Assembly: GCA_937864035.1 (NCBI GenBank)
Contig: CALMIO010000013.1
Location: 1-39,729 of the forward strand
Source of the DNA: an uncultured Pseudomonadota bacterium
Lineage (GTDB): Bacteria; Bdellovibrionota_C; UBA2361; CALMIO01
DNA length: 39,729 bases
Reading direction: 5' to 3'
The notes under the pieces were generated by a model that saw nothing but the letters and a program-made list of their open reading frames with translations, made no database searches and was not told where the DNA came from. A program made the position numbers and the translations under genes. How positions within the stretch are numbered: the stretch's first letter is position 1; every line of letters starts with the position of its first letter. Shown here one piece after another: positions 16,788 to 25,377 of this stretch.

Positions 16788-17780
16788 TCAGCGAATAATT
16801 TTCGCCGCCGTCAGTTGAATTAAACAGAACAAACAACTAAGCCCTAAAATCAAAGCTCCCAGAAAAACATGAGCGCTTGTCAGCCAAGGCTCCCGCAAAA
16901 ACCAAATAACATTAGCGCCCAGAGCAATTTGCAAAACAATTGCCAGCGTCAGCAATCTGCCGACAGTTCGCAAAGATCGAAGCTCAAAATACCCTTTTTT
17001 GTTAAAGCTAAAAGAGATAAACAGCCAAAAGAGGAAGATCACAAACCCAAGATAGCGGTGAAGTAAATGAATCGCTACTTGTTTAAAATCAACTTCAAGC
17101 AAACCAAGTTTCATCCTTTCAATGTTGATCCGATCGATCATTTCCATCGAAAATGTTGGCAGCCAAGAGCCAGCGACGGTCGGAAAATCAAGAACTGCCA
17201 AGCCGGCTTCGCCATGGCGCTGAAGAGCGCCGATGGTTAACTGAACAAAAATCAAACCCCAAAAAAAGAAACTCAAAATAAAAAGGCGCCAAGAAAAAAC
17301 TTCTTTTTCGCTGCCGGCTAAGCGAGCAAAAAGCGGTGACTGGGAAAAGGCAACCGTCAAAACTAGAAGAAAATAGAATTGCCCTAAACTGCCATGAGCC
17401 GAAGATACAAGAATTGGCAATTTATAAATAACCGTTAAGCCGCCAAGTAGACCTTGCAAGATAACCGCAAAAAGCGCTGCCAAAACAACTTCCCTAACCC
17501 AACGCCTGTTCTCTTTAAGCCAGATCCAAATGGTCAAAACAATTGTTAAAATACCAGCAAACGACGCCGCTAGCCTGTGGAAATGCTCGTAAAACACCGG
17601 TCCAACCCATTTTGAAATTGGAAAGGTAAACATATTTTCCCCATAAGTGGTTGGCCAATCAGGTACCGCCAAGCCGGCTTCATGGCTTTTAACTAGAGCA
17701 CCGACAAATATTAAAAAAGCTACATAAACAGCAGAAAACAGAGAAAAGTAATAAAGGCTTTTAGAAGAAGATTCATTCAT
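16788..17780 (-). CDS. ctaA: heme A synthase (CtaA/COX15)
   Basis: Heme A synthase oxidises the C8 methyl of heme O to make heme A for aa3-type cytochrome oxidases. The 330-residue protein has eight predicted transmembrane segments. It carries paired heme-ligand histidines in the two internally related halves, seen in YEHFHRLAAS and SSAHGSLGQ (first half) and HLLHRYLGF and TSAHVFLGA (second half). The conserved AGLAVPDWPTTYG and AGLAVLDFPTV loops follow the first helix of each half. No oxidase subunits are nearby. corA lies 17 bp upstream on the same strand. Confidence 0.93.
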   Translation of the reverse strand: MNESSSKSLYYFSLFSAVYVAFLIFVGALVKSHEAGLAVPDWPTTYGENMFTFPISKWVGPVFYEHFHRLAASFAGILTIVLTIWIWLKENRRWVREVVLAALFAVILQGLLGGLTVIYKLPILVSSAHGSLGQFYFLLVLTVAFSQSPLFARLAGSEKEVFSWRLFILSFFFWGLIFVQLTIGALQRHGEAGLAVLDFPTVAGSWLPTFSMEMIDRINIERMKLGLLEVDFKQVAIHLLHRYLGFVIFLFWLFISFSFNKKGYFELRSLRTVGRLLTLAIVLQIALGANVIWFLREPWLTSAHVFLGALILGLSCLFCLIQLTAAKIIR

Positions 17781-17797
17781 CTTGAGAAAATAAAGAG

Positions 17798-18865
17798 CTA
17801 AATCCAGCCTCGTCGTTTAAAATAACACAACATTCCAACAGCTATGCCGATCATAATAAACCAAATACCAAAATATCCCCAACGCCATGTCAGCTCCGGC
17901 ATATATTCGAAATTCATTCCATAAACGCCAACAATAAATGTTAGCGGTATAAAAATCGTCGAGATTACAGTCAATACCCGCAAAACGTCGTTCAGTTTGT
18001 AGCTAACGGAAGCTAGATAAATTTCAAGAATGCCTGTTGACATATCACGATAGCCTTCAACCGTATCTAAAAGATGAATCGTGTGATCATAAACATCTCG
18101 CAAAAAAATCTTAACTTGTGGAGTAATAAGCGGCGAACCAGATCTCTCAAGATGAGCCAACATTTCACGAAGCGGCCAAACAACTTTACGCGCCATAATT
18201 GTTTCGCGCTTGATATCGTAAATTCTTTTGATTATTCCCTCCTGTCCTTCTATGCCCCGCAGTACCACCTCTTCGATTGATTCAATCTTGTCTCCTAGCA
18301 ATTCAAGCACAAAAAAATATCTATCAACAACGATATCAATTAAAGTATAGGCAAGATAATCAACTCCTTGCGAACGAATCAGCCCTTTATTATTACGCAA
18401 ACGATCACGAATAACATCGAAAGGATCGCCCGGTCGCTCGCCGAAAGAGAGCACAAAACGAGATGTCAAAATAAGGCTAAGTTGTTCTCCGGCTATGCTT
18501 TCAAGAGCGTTTTGATATTCAAGGCAACGCAAGGTTACAAAGAGGTGCGAACCGTAATCATCTAACTTGGCTCTTTGGTTAACGTTTAAAATATCTTCTC
18601 GCGCCAATGAATGAACGTTGTAACGTTCGCAAATGTCATTGACAAGTTGAATGTTATGAACTCCATCAATATTTAACCAAGCGTATTCTCGAGCCGCCGC
18701 GAATTTCACGGCTTCTTCAACAACATTGGTTGTAAGCTCCGCACATTCGTTCTGGTCGTATGAAAAAACCGATATCTTTACGGCTTCGAGGCGACTTTCT
18801 CCGGTATGAATAAGGGATCCTGCTTCCGTTCCGGGCGCTTTTAATTTCTTTTTTTTTCGTGGCAT
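17798..18865 (-). CDS. corA: CorA-family magnesium/cobalt transporter
   Basis: A 355-residue pentameric channel protein. The long soluble N-terminal domain ends in two C-terminal transmembrane helices separated by the ion-selectivity motif GMN (VGVYGMNFEYMPEL), with a basic tail KRRGWI. The N-terminus MPRKKKKLK is strongly basic. The ATG at 18865 is chosen over a TTG four codons upstream. Mg or Co transport follows from the family. It probably heads an operon with ctaA. Confidence 0.93.
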   Translation of the reverse strand: MPRKKKKLKAPGTEAGSLIHTGESRLEAVKISVFSYDQNECAELTTNVVEEAVKFAAAREYAWLNIDGVHNIQLVNDICERYNVHSLAREDILNVNQRAKLDDYGSHLFVTLRCLEYQNALESIAGEQLSLILTSRFVLSFGERPGDPFDVIRDRLRNNKGLIRSQGVDYLAYTLIDIVVDRYFFVLELLGDKIESIEEVVLRGIEGQEGIIKRIYDIKRETIMARKVVWPLREMLAHLERSGSPLITPQVKIFLRDVYDHTIHLLDTVEGYRDMSTGILEIYLASVSYKLNDVLRVLTVISTIFIPLTFIVGVYGMNFEYMPELTWRWGYFGIWFIMIGIAVGMLCYFKRRGWI

Positions 18866-18908
18866 AATCAATATCAAAGCGTAACTAAAATATCCCTACT
18901 CTGCCAGT

Positions 18909-18928
18909 TATAATAAATATTATATAAT
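18909..18928. promoter_or_regulatory. AT-rich divergent promoter region
   Basis: Two plus-strand TATAAT boxes (18909-18914, 18923-18928) overlap one on the minus strand (18924-18919) in the gap between corA and the GT39-like gene. A small inverted repeat, AGTCT-AA-AGACT (18933-18944), lies beside them and could be an operator. No clear -35 boxes are seen. Confidence 0.3.
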
Positions 18929-19001
18929 TTAGAGTCTAAAGACTAAGACATAAAATCGCCATTATGTTTATCGAGCTTCTACTAGTTTTTGGTTATTCAA
19001 A

Positions 19002-20981
19002 GTGAAAGAGAGAAAATTTTTACCCCTATTATTGGTTATTTTGTTGGCAATTCTTCTCAGAACGCACACGATTTACAGCGGTATGCCTTTTTTTTACAAC
19101 GAAGACGAGGCCCATCATTTCAACAGGCTGGCGCGAATGGCTCAAAGCGGAGATTTTAATCCACGCTATTTTCACAAACCATCTTTTAATTTTTATTTAC
19201 GTCTTCCAGTTTTTGCCGGTTCGTTTTTATTTGGAGCAAGCAGGGGCGATTTGAAATCAGTTAAAGAGATCGTGACTAAAGATCAATTTGGAATTGGCGG
19301 TTACGCTTTTAGCGCCTCTCATCCTTTGTTGGTTAAAATAAACAGATCTTTTTCAGTCTTGCTCTCTCTGCTGACAATTTTACTCTGCTACCTAACGGCA
19401 ATTGAACTAGCCGGAAGCAAAACAATCGGTATCATAAGCGCTCTACTGCTTGTTCTTTCGCCTGACTTTGTAGCCAATTCAGCAATCATTGGAGTTGATG
19501 CGCCGATGGTATTTCTTGTTTTTGCTACTTCTTTCTCCGCCATTAAAGCACATAAAAAAAACTCTATGGGAATGCTGGCGCTTTGCGGAGTTTTAGCGGG
19601 GCTGGCAATTTCAACCAAATACAACGCCTTGCCAATAGCGTTTGTGCCTTTGTTATTGGCGGCTCTAACCCCAAAAAAAGAGAACAAATTTTTAGCTTTT
19701 AGTTTGGCGATCTTTTCTCTTGGGACTGCTTTTCTTGCTGGTTCTCCGTATATTTTAAAAGAACTCCCTCTTTTCCTCGATCAATTCGCTTACGAAATTT
19801 GGCATTATAAAATTGCCGGTCACGTGGGGCATTCTGCCGAACCGGGACTGGCGCAAGTATTATTTTATTTAAAGTGGCTCTCGTTCCGGGGTCTTGGGGT
19901 GGCGGCGGTTGTTTTTATTTTACTCGGAGTTTTTATTTTGGTGCGGCAATTTAGACGAACTCCAGAGATGTATTTATTTCTTTTGTTTCCAACCTCTTAT
20001 TTTGTTTTAATGTGTGCTCAAAAAGTCAATTTCGAAAGAAATATGTTAGTGTTATTACCTTACGCGGCGATTGTGGCGGCTTTGGGATTTGTTGATGGTG
20101 TTCTTAATCGCGCTAAACAATGGAATCAAAAATTAATTTTTGCGGTCGCCGGCTTATTATTGGTCGCGGAGCCATTAATAAAAACTCTTGCCGATCGGCG
20201 GGCGGATTTGACCCGTCCGGAATCAAGAATGGAAGCTTTAAGCTTCGCTCGCGCCGCCACTAAAGCCGAAGGGCGAGTCTCCGCCGCCGGCCAGTTGTGG
20301 TTGCCGCCCGATTGGTCTCTCGGCGCTAAATTTTCGGAAACGAACTTCAACCCGGCTGATTTTTACGTGGCTGGAGCTAATTTTATTTTAATGCCTCAAA
20401 GATCTTTGACAGCGGAAAGCTTTGAGCCTTTTTATAAGATTCACTCTAAAATTGAAGGTAACCAAGAGAAACAACGGATAGTTCAAAATCCAGCCATAGC
20501 AATTTTGAAATCACAACCTTTAAACAAAGAAATCGCCGCAAGATTAGATCCGTTCTCAAACATTGATAAATTATCCGAAAAACTACCAAAACTTGAGTTT
20601 GTCTTAGATCAAGGAGAAAAACTTCTGCTGATCCCCAAAAACCTCGACGAAAAAGAACCGTATCTATGGACAACAGCTAGATTAACAAAGCTCGATCTTG
20701 CCGGCATCAACCCTTTGCGAGAGCTTAGCGTTAAATTATTCTCTCCTTTTAATCAAGAGATCGCCTTAATTAAACTTTCAAGCGGCGAAATTTTAGAGAA
20801 TTTTGCTTACAAAACGCCCGGAAAATGGCAGACTTTTTCTTGGAAATTGCCTCAAGGGGGAATTAACTTAGGAGGCGGTTTCGTGCTATATAATTCAAAA
20901 GTTAATTCGCCAGCTAGGCTCGGCATAAATAACGACACCAGAGAGTTGGGCGTAGCAATAAGCGAGATTAATTTTAGATAA
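19002..20981 (+). CDS. GT39/ArnT-like membrane glycosyltransferase
   Basis: A 659-residue GT-C enzyme. The first 400 residues are multi-pass membrane segments. The first periplasmic loop contains YNEDEAHHFNR, the acidic motif typical of the ArnT/PMT superfamily (FNEDExH-like), followed by HKPSFNFYL. The last 250 residues are a soluble periplasmic domain. Such enzymes take a sugar from a polyprenyl-phosphate donor and transfer it to lipid A, protein or polysaccharide; the acceptor is unknown. The start is GTG at 19002, as no earlier ATG keeps the first helix. hldD follows after 18 bp. Confidence 0.8.
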   Translation: MKERKFLPLLLVILLAILLRTHTIYSGMPFFYNEDEAHHFNRLARMAQSGDFNPRYFHKPSFNFYLRLPVFAGSFLFGASRGDLKSVKEIVTKDQFGIGGYAFSASHPLLVKINRSFSVLLSLLTILLCYLTAIELAGSKTIGIISALLLVLSPDFVANSAIIGVDAPMVFLVFATSFSAIKAHKKNSMGMLALCGVLAGLAISTKYNALPIAFVPLLLAALTPKKENKFLAFSLAIFSLGTAFLAGSPYILKELPLFLDQFAYEIWHYKIAGHVGHSAEPGLAQVLFYLKWLSFRGLGVAAVVFILLGVFILVRQFRRTPEMYLFLLFPTSYFVLMCAQKVNFERNMLVLLPYAAIVAALGFVDGVLNRAKQWNQKLIFAVAGLLLVAEPLIKTLADRRADLTRPESRMEALSFARAATKAEGRVSAAGQLWLPPDWSLGAKFSETNFNPADFYVAGANFILMPQRSLTAESFEPFYKIHSKIEGNQEKQRIVQNPAIAILKSQPLNKEIAARLDPFSNIDKLSEKLPKLEFVLDQGEKLLLIPKNLDEKEPYLWTTARLTKLDLAGINPLRELSVKLFSPFNQEIALIKLSSGEILENFAYKTPGKWQTFSWKLPQGGINLGGGFVLYNSKVNSPARLGINNDTRELGVAISEINFR

Positions 20982-20999
20982 ATTGGTCTTATTAAGCTT

Positions 21000-21971
21000 A
21001 TGTATATTATAACCGGTGGCGCTGGATTTATAGGGAGTTATTTAGCCCAATTTTTAAATAGCCAAGGAATTGATCAGATAATTATCGTTGATAAACTCGA
21101 AGAGAGCGCGCGTTGGAAAAATTTAGTTGGTTTAAAATTTTACGACTTTATCGATAAAGATCGCTTTTTAGAGCTGATAGATCAAGATAAACTTTCTTTC
21201 AAAACTTCGACTGCAAAAGTTGGGGTTTTTCATTTAGGCGCTAATTCTTCAACAACAGCAACCAACGGCGACGAGGTTATGCTAAGCAATTATGAGTACA
21301 GCAAGCGAATAGCGGCTTGGTCGCTAGCGAAAGATTACCGGTTTATTTATGCCTCCAGCGCTGCCACTTATGGAGCCGGAGAAAACGGTTTTCTAGACGA
21401 CGAAAAGAAACTTGATTCCCTGCGACCGACTAATCTTTATGGATTGTCAAAACATCTTTTCGACTTACACGCCAAACAGAATGGTTGGCTCAAAAAAATA
21501 GCTGGTTTAAAATTTTTTAATGTTTACGGGCCGCGTGAATCTCACAAGGGTAGAATGGCGAGCGTCGCGTTTCACGCCTATAATCAGATTAAAAAAGAGG
21601 GTTTAATTAAGCTTTTTAAATCAGAAAAACCCGAATTTGCTGATGGCGAACAGAAACGAGATTTTGTTTATGTAGGAGATTGCGCCAAAGTTATCTGGTG
21701 GTTGTATGAAAATCCGCAAGTTCACGGAATTTTTAACTGTGCCTTTGGCAAAGCGCGCAGTTGGAACGATATGGCGAAAGCTCTTTTTGCGGCTTTGGAT
21801 TTGCCAGCAAAAATCGAATATATACCGATGCCGGACGATTTAAAGGGTCACTATCAATATTTTACCGAAGGGTCGATCGATAAATTGCGCGCCACCGGAT
21901 ATCGCGCTCCGATGACCACGCTAGAAGATGGCATCGCCAAGTACGTTGGTGAATATTTGGAAAAGCAATAA
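21000..21971 (+). CDS. hldD: ADP-L-glycero-D-manno-heptose 6-epimerase
   Basis: HldD makes the heptose donor of the LPS inner core. The 323-residue SDR protein has the NADP-binding GGAGFIGS (6-13), the family-specific HLGANSSTT, YASSAATYG and catalytic Tyr147-x3-Lys151 (YGLSK). KFFNVYGPRE and HKGRMASVAFH are characteristic of this epimerase rather than general sugar epimerases. It supports an LPS-bearing diderm host. It is coupled to the GT39-like gene upstream, so that transferase may act on LPS. Confidence 0.95.
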   Translation: MYIITGGAGFIGSYLAQFLNSQGIDQIIIVDKLEESARWKNLVGLKFYDFIDKDRFLELIDQDKLSFKTSTAKVGVFHLGANSSTTATNGDEVMLSNYEYSKRIAAWSLAKDYRFIYASSAATYGAGENGFLDDEKKLDSLRPTNLYGLSKHLFDLHAKQNGWLKKIAGLKFFNVYGPRESHKGRMASVAFHAYNQIKKEGLIKLFKSEKPEFADGEQKRDFVYVGDCAKVIWWLYENPQVHGIFNCAFGKARSWNDMAKALFAALDLPAKIEYIPMPDDLKGHYQYFTEGSIDKLRATGYRAPMTTLEDGIAKYVGEYLEKQ

Positions 21972-21975
21972 AAAA

Positions 21976-22103
21976 GGTGCCACCCTGTTTTCTATTTGTT
22001 AAATAACCGTATTATCCTGTCTCTTTAAATTCGATAAGTTTAAAATAAAAACCGGCGAGTAATTAAAGTTTGTTTTAAATCATTTATAAAAGAGGGTGGC
22101 ACC
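21976..22103. repeat. 128-bp MITE/REP-like element with perfect terminal inverted repeats
   Basis: GGTGCCACCCT at 21976-21986 is the exact reverse complement of AGGGTGGCACC at 22093-22103, and similarity continues inward with TTTT and TA matches. The interior is AT-rich with no reading frame. It begins 5 bp after the hldD stop codon. The structure suggests a non-autonomous element mobilised in trans or a REP-type palindromic repeat. Just outside the right end the short motif ATTTTCGCC is repeated. No target duplication is evident. Confidence 0.65.
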
Positions 22104-22298
22104 ATTTTCGCCTCCATTTTCGCCATTTTCCTGTCCTTTAACAACTAAAAAATTTTGAGAAATTCCAAATAATTTTTGGAAACAAAAATCGTCAATCTCC
22201 GATTATATTTATGAGGGCAAAACAGCGGTTACTTTACGCTCATACGCTCAAGCTGGTTGCCGCTTAAACATCAAGATTTTAAAACCAAAGGGGGAAAG

Positions 22299-22847
22299 AT
22301 GGACACGAATCGAATTTTTAGTAATTTATCGAAGAAAAAAAGCGGCTCTTTTGATCAATCAAGCCGGACCATCGATTCTGAAAGAAGCATTAGAAATGCT
22401 CCACTGGGAAATAGAATCAAAAGAGCTGCTGGTGATGCCGCTTTTGGAGTTGGACAGATGATAACTGTCAGCACGAAATCACTTATGCCCGGCAAAATAA
22501 CCCCTCCTATTTGGAGGATGATGGCTGGCTCAGCTAGGGCAATAGGTGGAATTATTACCTTAGCAACTTCGGGAGCGCGAATTTTCAAAACATATCTTAA
22601 CGAAAGAGCCTCAGGAGCAACTAATTTTAGGGAAACTAGAAAAGAGTTTTTTGTTACTGGTCTTTCAGTTGGAACAAGTTTCGCAGTTGGTAGCGCCAGT
22701 GGATTCGCAGTCGCCGGCGTAGCGGCATTGGGAGCGCCAATCGCGCTAATAACAGCTGTTGCGGTGGCTGGAGTATTGGGTGCCGGCTACACAGCTCATA
22801 AAACAGCTGAAGTTGCTGAAGGTTTGTTCGAGCGTTGGGGAAGATAA
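22299..22847 (+). CDS. hypothetical protein with Gly/Ala-rich membrane segment
   Basis: Not recognised. The ATG at 22299 follows a strong purine-rich Shine-Dalgarno (AGGGGGAAAG), which favours it over an in-frame TTG 14 codons earlier and gives 182 residues. The first 55 residues are polar and Ser/Lys/Arg-rich. Then come two weakly hydrophobic segments, and from about 130 to 165 a Gly/Ala/Val stretch of glycine-zipper type (VGSASGFAVAGVAALG, AVAVAGVLGAGYTAH). Such zippers occur in membrane-inserting peptides and surface proteins. No neighbour gives a clue to function. Confidence 0.6.
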   Translation: MDTNRIFSNLSKKKSGSFDQSSRTIDSERSIRNAPLGNRIKRAAGDAAFGVGQMITVSTKSLMPGKITPPIWRMMAGSARAIGGIITLATSGARIFKTYLNERASGATNFRETRKEFFVTGLSVGTSFAVGSASGFAVAGVAALGAPIALITAVAVAGVLGAGYTAHKTAEVAEGLFERWGR

Positions 22848-22929
22848 TTTTTAAAAAATTATAAAAAGCATTATTCTATCGCTAGCTATAGAAAACAAGC
22901 TAACTATAGAATGGAAACAAGAAGAAGAA

Positions 22930-24393
22930 TTATTTTTTTACAGTTTGCAAATAATCGAAGCCGCCTCCTAAGGCTTTATAGAGAGTTATCAACGCTATTG
23001 TGGCATCGCGCTCAGCTTGAACAGAACTAACCTGATAAGAAAGCGCATCTTGAGCGGCTTGAATAACAGCCAAAAAATCTATCAATCCCTCCTTGTAACG
23101 CATTCGAGATATCTCATAAGCACGTTTGCTTGACTCGGCCGAATTTTTTAAAAACTCAACTTGCTCTATTCTTCTAGCATAATCAAAAATGGCCGTTTGC
23201 GCTTCTCGCAAAGCAGTAATCAACGCTTGCTCGTAATTTGCTAACGCTTCTTTAGCTCGTGCATCAGCCGCCTTATAGCGGGATCGCAAAGTGCCAAAAT
23301 CAAAGATCTGCCAATTGATCTGAGGCATAAATTGCCAACTCTCTGCTATATTTTCGCCGATATCTTCGACACGACGCGAGCGATACCCCCAGCCAGCAGT
23401 TAGAGTAATTTGCGGCAAAAAGTCGCGAGCTGATCTTTCGGCGGCAAATCCAAAAGCTCGCAAAGCCGCTTCGCTCGCCCTAACGTCGGGTCGGCGAGCC
23501 GCCAACCCAGCCGCGTCTCCGACAAATATTTTGGCTTGAGTTTTGGGTGGTTGTTTTAACGATTTTAACTCATTTTCGATCTCAAATTTTTCCTCTCCCA
23601 AAAGAACCGTGATTCGATAAATCGTCGCTTGCACGTCGCTTTCAAGTATTGGAATAAATCCAAGTGTCGAGTTATAAAGAGCCCTGGCGCGAGCGGTATC
23701 AAATTCGTTAACAGTGCCAGCGGCAAAAAGAGATTCTATCAGCTTTAAAGTTTCGCGCTGAAGATCGGCGTTTTCTCGTTGGACTCGCAATTCTTCCTGA
23801 AGAAAAGCGAGATAAAAATAACTTCGCGCAATTTCGGCGGCTAAACTGATGTGCGCATCGCGCAGGGTATAACCAGCCTGCTCAAGCAAAGCGTCTCGAG
23901 AGCGAAGATCGCTTCGCAACCTGCCAAAAAGATCAATCTCCCAAGAGGCATCAAAACCCGCGTTGTAAAGAGTTTGATATTGAAATCCGGCTGGCAATCC
24001 GCGCAGAGCCGCCAAGCTGGCAAGATTGCGATTATAGCCAACAGCGGCATTGACACGAGGAAGCATTGCAAAGATCGCCTCGTCCCTTAGATAACGCGCC
24101 TCTTCAACCCTGGCGACTGCGGCCGCAAGGGTGCGGTTATTTTCGATTCCTCTCTCGATTAACTTTGTAAGGAGGGAATCAGCAAAAACATTCCACCAGC
24201 TAACAAGATCGTTTTCGCTTCCATTTCCCATCAAAACTTCGCTTACTTGGGGGGAAACAAGCTGTTGCTGATGAAAAGAATTTAATTTCTCTTTATAGGT
24301 GTTACTGACCGAGCACGCTGGCAAAAAAGCCCCCCCTGCCGCCAATAAGAAAAACAACAAAAAATGCCGATATGAATTATTTTTTAATCTCAA
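22930..24393 (-). CDS. outer membrane efflux lipoprotein, NodT/OprM family (intact copy)
   Basis: A TolC-like trimeric outer-membrane channel of tripartite efflux pumps. The 487-residue protein begins with a lipoprotein signal peptide (hydrophobic 11-22, lipobox L24-P-A-Cys27). It holds two OEP repeats, with the typical GLAARRPDVRASEAALRA at the start of the second. The start is TTG at 24393; there is no ATG before the signal peptide. The periplasmic adaptor and RND pump genes are not in the window, so it is orphaned here. Its first 194 codons and upstream DNA are duplicated exactly at 32563-33313. Confidence 0.93.
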   Translation of the reverse strand: MRLKNNSYRHFLLFFLLAAGGAFLPACSVSNTYKEKLNSFHQQQLVSPQVSEVLMGNGSENDLVSWWNVFADSLLTKLIERGIENNRTLAAAVARVEEARYLRDEAIFAMLPRVNAAVGYNRNLASLAALRGLPAGFQYQTLYNAGFDASWEIDLFGRLRSDLRSRDALLEQAGYTLRDAHISLAAEIARSYFYLAFLQEELRVQRENADLQRETLKLIESLFAAGTVNEFDTARARALYNSTLGFIPILESDVQATIYRITVLLGEEKFEIENELKSLKQPPKTQAKIFVGDAAGLAARRPDVRASEAALRAFGFAAERSARDFLPQITLTAGWGYRSRRVEDIGENIAESWQFMPQINWQIFDFGTLRSRYKAADARAKEALANYEQALITALREAQTAIFDYARRIEQVEFLKNSAESSKRAYEISRMRYKEGLIDFLAVIQAAQDALSYQVSSVQAERDATIALITLYKALGGGFDYLQTVKK

Positions 24394-24560
24394 AATTATT
24401 ATAATTGATAACTAGATTGAAAAATGATTTTCCAAAACAAGCTTCGTTAAAAAGTTAAAAATAATAGAGTATTTAGCTCGCTCGAAAAAAAATTTTTAAA
24501 GACACTCTCTAAAGCAACTAATGAATCTTATCAAACCATTAATTAATACACTAGAGCGTT
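23810..24560. repeat. 751-bp perfect direct repeat, copy 1 (5' part of efflux gene plus upstream)
   Basis: Read base by base, this block is identical to 32563-33313 (offset 8,753 bp, same orientation). Beyond each edge the two loci remain homologous but diverged: 28 of 39 bases match on the left, and on the right about 35 bp match with several substitutions and a 17-bp gap. It bounds the island on the left. Confidence 0.95.
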
Positions 24561-24662
24561 ATAGTTTATTGAAAACTATCAAAGTTATCTTTAAGCGATG
24601 TAATATTCATAAATATTTTTTAGAGATTGTTTAAAAGATTTTGTATAATAAACTAGACAAAT

Positions 24663-25375
24663 ATGGCGAGAATAGAGAAAAAGTTTGTTAGCTACAGCAA
24701 AGTTAGCGATGAGGCAATCCAAGAGGCGATTAAATATTTTGCCTTGGAGGTTACCATCATTAAAAGCATTGAGAACGCTCGAAGTTAACAGGCGCAGAGC
24801 AGACAAGATATCCTATATAAGTAAGAGAAAAGATAGCCGAATATTGCGCCAAGCAGACGCAACTAGATTTCTCGGGCGAGCGTCAAGTAAATGAGTCCCG
24901 ATTTTGGCGGACACATAGGAAAGGCTATCGTGATGGCAAAAAAGCTATGCTGGAAAATTCGGTTTTTTGGGGGTATTTTAAAACGAAATTACAAGGTTTT
25001 GACTAAGCTCGTGATTGATGATACTAGAAAGACCTTAAGACAAACAATCAAACAGCAAGTAGGCGAAGGCAACGCAGTGGCGTTATTTATTCTGGCTCTT
25101 TCAGAACTTATGATGGGCTAATCACTGATGGTTATAAACATTACATAATTAATCATGCTAAAGAGTTTACAAAAAAAGCTATCAATAGGACCAAAAACTT
25201 CCGGAACTTTGCTAAAACGAAACTCAGACTGTACAATGATAATGGTATTGCTAAAGATAAGTTCTTTTTGTACTTAAAAAAGATGTGATTTAGATTTAAC
25301 CACATAAATATTCAAATAGCTGATTTTACGAGAAAAATCTTTAAAAAATCAAATCTTCTAGACAAACTCCTTTAA
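24663..25375 (+). pseudogene. decayed IS1595/ISXO2-type transposase
   Basis: Fragments in shifting frames line up with IS1595-family transposases. The N-terminal part (SKVSDEAIQEAIKYFALEVT) comes first, then NRRRADKIS, then the FSGE..NES region, in which the first catalytic Asp is Asn. KRNYKVLTKLVIDDTRKTL follows, and finally DGYKHYIINHAKEF, NFAKTKLRLYNDNGIAKDKFFLYLK and FRFNH. Several frameshifts and in-frame stops break it, and the third acidic residue region (INGIESFW in relatives) is degraded. It ends 2 bp before the aroE-like gene. No inverted repeats could be assigned. Confidence 0.75.
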
Positions 25376-25377
25376 AA

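Noticed and set aside
21976..22103. The inverted repeat after hldD as an intrinsic terminator
   Set aside because: The arms are about 106 bp apart with no T-tract after the right arm, so a simple terminator hairpin is unlikely.
23851..24090. Plus-strand frames antisense to both efflux gene copies (also 32604-32843)
   Set aside because: They are duplicated only because the efflux gene is duplicated; no start signal or family match.
24591..24806. Minus-strand 71-codon frame between the efflux gene and the aroE-like gene
   Set aside because: It is antisense to the transposase remnant and has no protein-like features.
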